From: Catalinimonas sp038039535
GTDB lineage: Bacteria > Bacteroidota > Bacteroidia > Cytophagales > Cyclobacteriaceae
Length of the DNA: 64,000 nt
Direction of reading: 5' to 3'
Assembly (NCBI RefSeq): GCF_038039535.1
Contig: NZ_JBBPHP010000030.1
Span: 16,306-80,305, forward strand
The position numbers were made by a program, and so were the translations under genes. Shown here in pieces: positions 61,671 through 64,000 of the stretch (its first letter is position 1; every line of letters starts with the position of its first letter). The notes beneath the pieces are model-generated. The model ran no database searches and was not told the DNA's origin. It saw only the letters and a list, made by a program, of their open reading frames with translations.

Positions 61671-62804
61671 ATGAGTAATAAAGTCTTAGTTCTTACTCCC
61701 GATCTGAAAGTGCCTGGAGGCGTTAGTAATTATTATGAAGCATTGGGTCTACATAGCGTTAATGGCATAAAATATTTTTTTGTTAGTAATGATAGAAAAG
61801 AGTCTTTTGGGCATTTTGTATGGAGGCTGATTAAGAATTATTTTTTTTACGCTAAAACACTTTTTAAGAGTGAATTAAACCTAGTACATATTAACCCTTC
61901 ACTGAATTTTAATTCTTTTATAAGAGATGCTCTTTTTTTAATCATCGCACATGGGTTCAACAAAAAAACCCTGGTCTTCTTTCATGGTTGGTCAGATGAA
62001 TTTGAAAATAAAATTAAAAAGAATCTTATTTATAGATGGATTTTTTCTAAGTCGTTTAAGAAATGTAAACACATAGTTGTCCTTAGTAATTTGTTCAAAG
62101 AAAAATTAATTGCTTTGGGGTGTAATCCGAATCGGACACACTTCTGGGTGGAAAGTACCGTTGCGGACACATCTTTTCTAGATGGTTTTTCAATAAACGA
62201 GAAGCTAGCGGACTATAAAAAAAGCGATAAGATAAAAATACTTTTCTTATCACGAATTGAGGAAGAAAAAGGTGTCTATATCGCTTTAGAAGCTTTTGAA
62301 AAGTTACAAACAGAACTTAGTCATAAGAAGTTAGAGCTTATCATCGCTGGAGATGGTAATGCGCTTGCGGATGCAAAAAAAATGACGAAGCTCAGAAATA
62401 TCCAGAATGTAACTTTCACGGGTTATATTAAAGAAAATAAAAAGAAAAAAGTCCTTCACGAAGCACATCTTTTTTTGTTCCCCACTTATTATGGCGAGGG
62501 AATGCCAACAAACATTTTAGAGGCAATGCTTTATGGTATGCCTATTATTTCACGCTACAATGCTGGTATAGCAGATGCTGTGAGTCACGGGGAAAATGGA
62601 TTTTTGACTGACAGCAAAGATGCGAATGATTTCGCTGAAATGATGAAGTTTATACTTTCAGATGATAGTCTTTACAATAGAATTGTGAGAGTAAATCATC
62701 AAAAGGCACTAAAAAATTACTCTTCTGAAGTTGTAAGAGAAAGGATATTAAATATTTATAAGCTGGTATCTTATGGTGAGCATGCTAGAGAAAAGGCTAT
62801 ATAA
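61671..62804 (+). CDS. GT4-family glycosyltransferase
   Basis: 377 residues, GT-B fold. N-terminal VLTPDLKVPGGVSNYYEAL; C-terminal KILFLSRIEEEKGVYIAL, IAGDGNALADAKKM and the donor loop YYGEGMPTNILEAMLYGMP. Follows the previous gene by 10 bases. Product sugar linkage unknown. Confidence 0.9.
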   Translation: MSNKVLVLTPDLKVPGGVSNYYEALGLHSVNGIKYFFVSNDRKESFGHFVWRLIKNYFFYAKTLFKSELNLVHINPSLNFNSFIRDALFLIIAHGFNKKTLVFFHGWSDEFENKIKKNLIYRWIFSKSFKKCKHIVVLSNLFKEKLIALGCNPNRTHFWVESTVADTSFLDGFSINEKLADYKKSDKIKILFLSRIEEEKGVYIALEAFEKLQTELSHKKLELIIAGDGNALADAKKMTKLRNIQNVTFTGYIKENKKKKVLHEAHLFLFPTYYGEGMPTNILEAMLYGMPIISRYNAGIADAVSHGENGFLTDSKDANDFAEMMKFILSDDSLYNRIVRVNHQKALKNYSSEVVRERILNIYKLVSYGEHAREKAI

Positions 62805-62840
62805 AAAAATAGCTTGTTGAAATTAATTTATGACGCTTCT

Positions 62841-64000
62841 TTAATCAAATGAACTTTGTTTTTTAAATGATTCTTTAATTGTATAATCATCATTTTGATG
62901 ATTTTCAAAGACTTCATTCATATTAGCGAATTTATCACCTGAAGCGGAATAATTACCGGAAGCTTTACCAGAGAGTAGGATATTATTTTTACCATCAACA
63001 TTCTTTTTGGTAGAGTTGGTAGAGACAACGATATCTCCCTTATTACCATGCAGGATATTGTTGTAGATTTTGACATTATAGTCCTGGCTTCCATCGGTCC
63101 AGACCCTAATTCCGGCATCCCCGGCATTGACCACCGTATTGTTGTACACTTCCCATTCCTGAATAGGCCCACTTACTACGATACCATGTCCTTTCACATC
63201 ATAGACCAGGTTACCATAGACTTTTCCGCTGGCTCCGCTATTGGTCTGAATACCATTATGGCTACCATCGCTATTTACTCTGTTGTAGAGGTTATAGACA
63301 GTATTGTAACGAATAGTAATATTGGTAGACTGATGCCCCTTGATGATATCAGCACGGGTTAAACCACCAGCTTTGATACCTTGACCGGAAGTAGCAGGTT
63401 GGAGGGGACTATGTACAGTATTGTACTCAGCAATAACATTATCAGCAGAGAACAGATCAATTCCATCATCATAATACCCGTAGATTTCATTTTTACGGAT
63501 GATAAGACCAAAGTATTTACCTCTCTGAGCACTGATTCCATCCCCATCACTGGTCGCTCTGTTGTCAGCGCAGATGTTATTTTCAATTAATCCTCCTTTG
63601 ACTTCATGCGTGCCATTATAGGGAAATCCAGAAGAACGAATGTTCCAGCGAAAACCAGTAATAAAGTTGTTAAGCAAAAAAGGAGAGACAACAGTTTTAT
63701 TATTTCCATCATTTTTGCCATAATTGATTCCATGATGAGGACTACCGATCCCTTCAATTCTACAGTTAGAAACGATAGTATACTTACTACTTCCCATGAT
63801 ATAGACCCCCGTTTCACCATTCCCCCTCACTTTGAGATGGAGATTATCAATGAGGACGAAGTCTTTATCATCAACGGTAAAGATATCTCTGGAATCGTGC
63901 TGCAATATGGGTTTGGGGCCATTACCGTAAGCAGAGAAAGAGAGGTATTGATTAGCATTTCCGGATATATTGATAACCACAAAAGTATTGGAGAAGGTAT
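62841..64000 (-). CDS. Right-handed parallel beta-helix protein (5' end outside window)
   Basis: The frame is open to the right edge of the window, so the N-terminus is missing. About 385 residues are visible. Repeated turns of the kind NNFITGFRWNIRSSGF, RKNEIYGYYDDGIDLF and VYNNTVVNAGDAGIRV mark a parallel beta helix as in polysaccharide lyases and Nos-D-like surface proteins. In an exopolysaccharide cluster a lyase or binding protein is plausible. The C-terminus ends abruptly (KESFKKQSSFD) without a sorting domain. Convergent with the glycosyltransferase gene. Confidence 0.82.
   Translation of the reverse strand, partial: TFSNTFVVINISGNANQYLSFSAYGNGPKPILQHDSRDIFTVDDKDFVLIDNLHLKVRGNGETGVYIMGSSKYTIVSNCRIEGIGSPHHGINYGKNDGNNKTVVSPFLLNNFITGFRWNIRSSGFPYNGTHEVKGGLIENNICADNRATSDGDGISAQRGKYFGLIIRKNEIYGYYDDGIDLFSADNVIAEYNTVHSPLQPATSGQGIKAGGLTRADIIKGHQSTNITIRYNTVYNLYNRVNSDGSHNGIQTNSGASGKVYGNLVYDVKGHGIVVSGPIQEWEVYNNTVVNAGDAGIRVWTDGSQDYNVKIYNNILHGNKGDIVVSTNSTKKNVDGKNNILLSGKASGNYSASGDKFANMNEVFENHQNDDYTIKESFKKQSSFD

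Noticed and set aside
1..64000. CRISPR arrays, rRNA or tRNA genes
   Set aside because: No regularly spaced repeats and no cloverleaf or conserved rRNA segments were recognised on either strand by eye.

Overview
The window reads as chromosomal DNA of a marine or soil Bacteroidota, most likely a Cytophagales/Cyclobacteriaceae-type organism (inference). Supporting signs are the near absence of Shine-Dalgarno sequences, TAnnTTTG-type promoter elements, the ParA-ParB-DUF5683-DapB-LepB block, a very long TamB beside TsaD, a lipoprotein-type Wza and a long signal peptidase I. I see no rRNA, tRNA, CRISPR array or prophage.

Layout. 1-3500: end of a coiled-coil protein, a 63-aa orphan, a secreted VWA protein, Bcp peroxiredoxin and a hexapeptide acyltransferase. 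3500-12760: uridine-phosphorylase-like enzyme, thioredoxin, then a sulfur-assimilation block made of sulfite reductase with an extra C-terminal helical domain, siroheme methyltransferase and APS/PAPS reductase. Facing it are MetZ and OsmC, followed by a rhodanese. A dead IS1182-like element sits between cysH and metZ. 12760-24150: TamB, TsaD, a TerB-like protein, SmpB, an HNH protein, a lipoprotein, SucC and a LolD-like ATPase. 24150-28350: sigma-54 activator and sensor kinase pair. 28350-33100: EamA, Tgt, LptF/G permease, EamA, and a GIN-domain protein. 33180-42820: TopA, SixA, holin-fold and VTT membrane proteins, a DUF4136 lipoprotein, a coiled-coil protein, two methyltransferases, ApaG, Ung and LepB. 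42900-46040: DapB, DUF5683, ParB and ParA. 46370-54350: GNAT-like protein, PfkB kinase, EgtB, EgtD, HemB and PurL. 54600-64000: exopolysaccharide cluster (Wza, Wzc, three glycosyltransferases, a CapK-like ligase) and a partial beta-helix protein.

Most notable is the 343-base leader between thioredoxin and sulfite reductase. It has a promoter matching the Bacteroidota consensus, an unlisted 46-codon peptide with Cys codons at 20, 24 and 25, and three mutually exclusive pairings (1:2, 2:3, 3:4). The 3:4 pairing is a strong intrinsic terminator just before the reductase. This is the layout of a cysteine-responsive, trp-type ribosome-mediated attenuator for sulfate assimilation.

The second striking point is the IS1182-like element. 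Its 9-bp target duplication is exactly the loop of a 10-bp-stem bidirectional terminator between the convergent cysH and metZ genes, so the terminator was split precisely at its loop.
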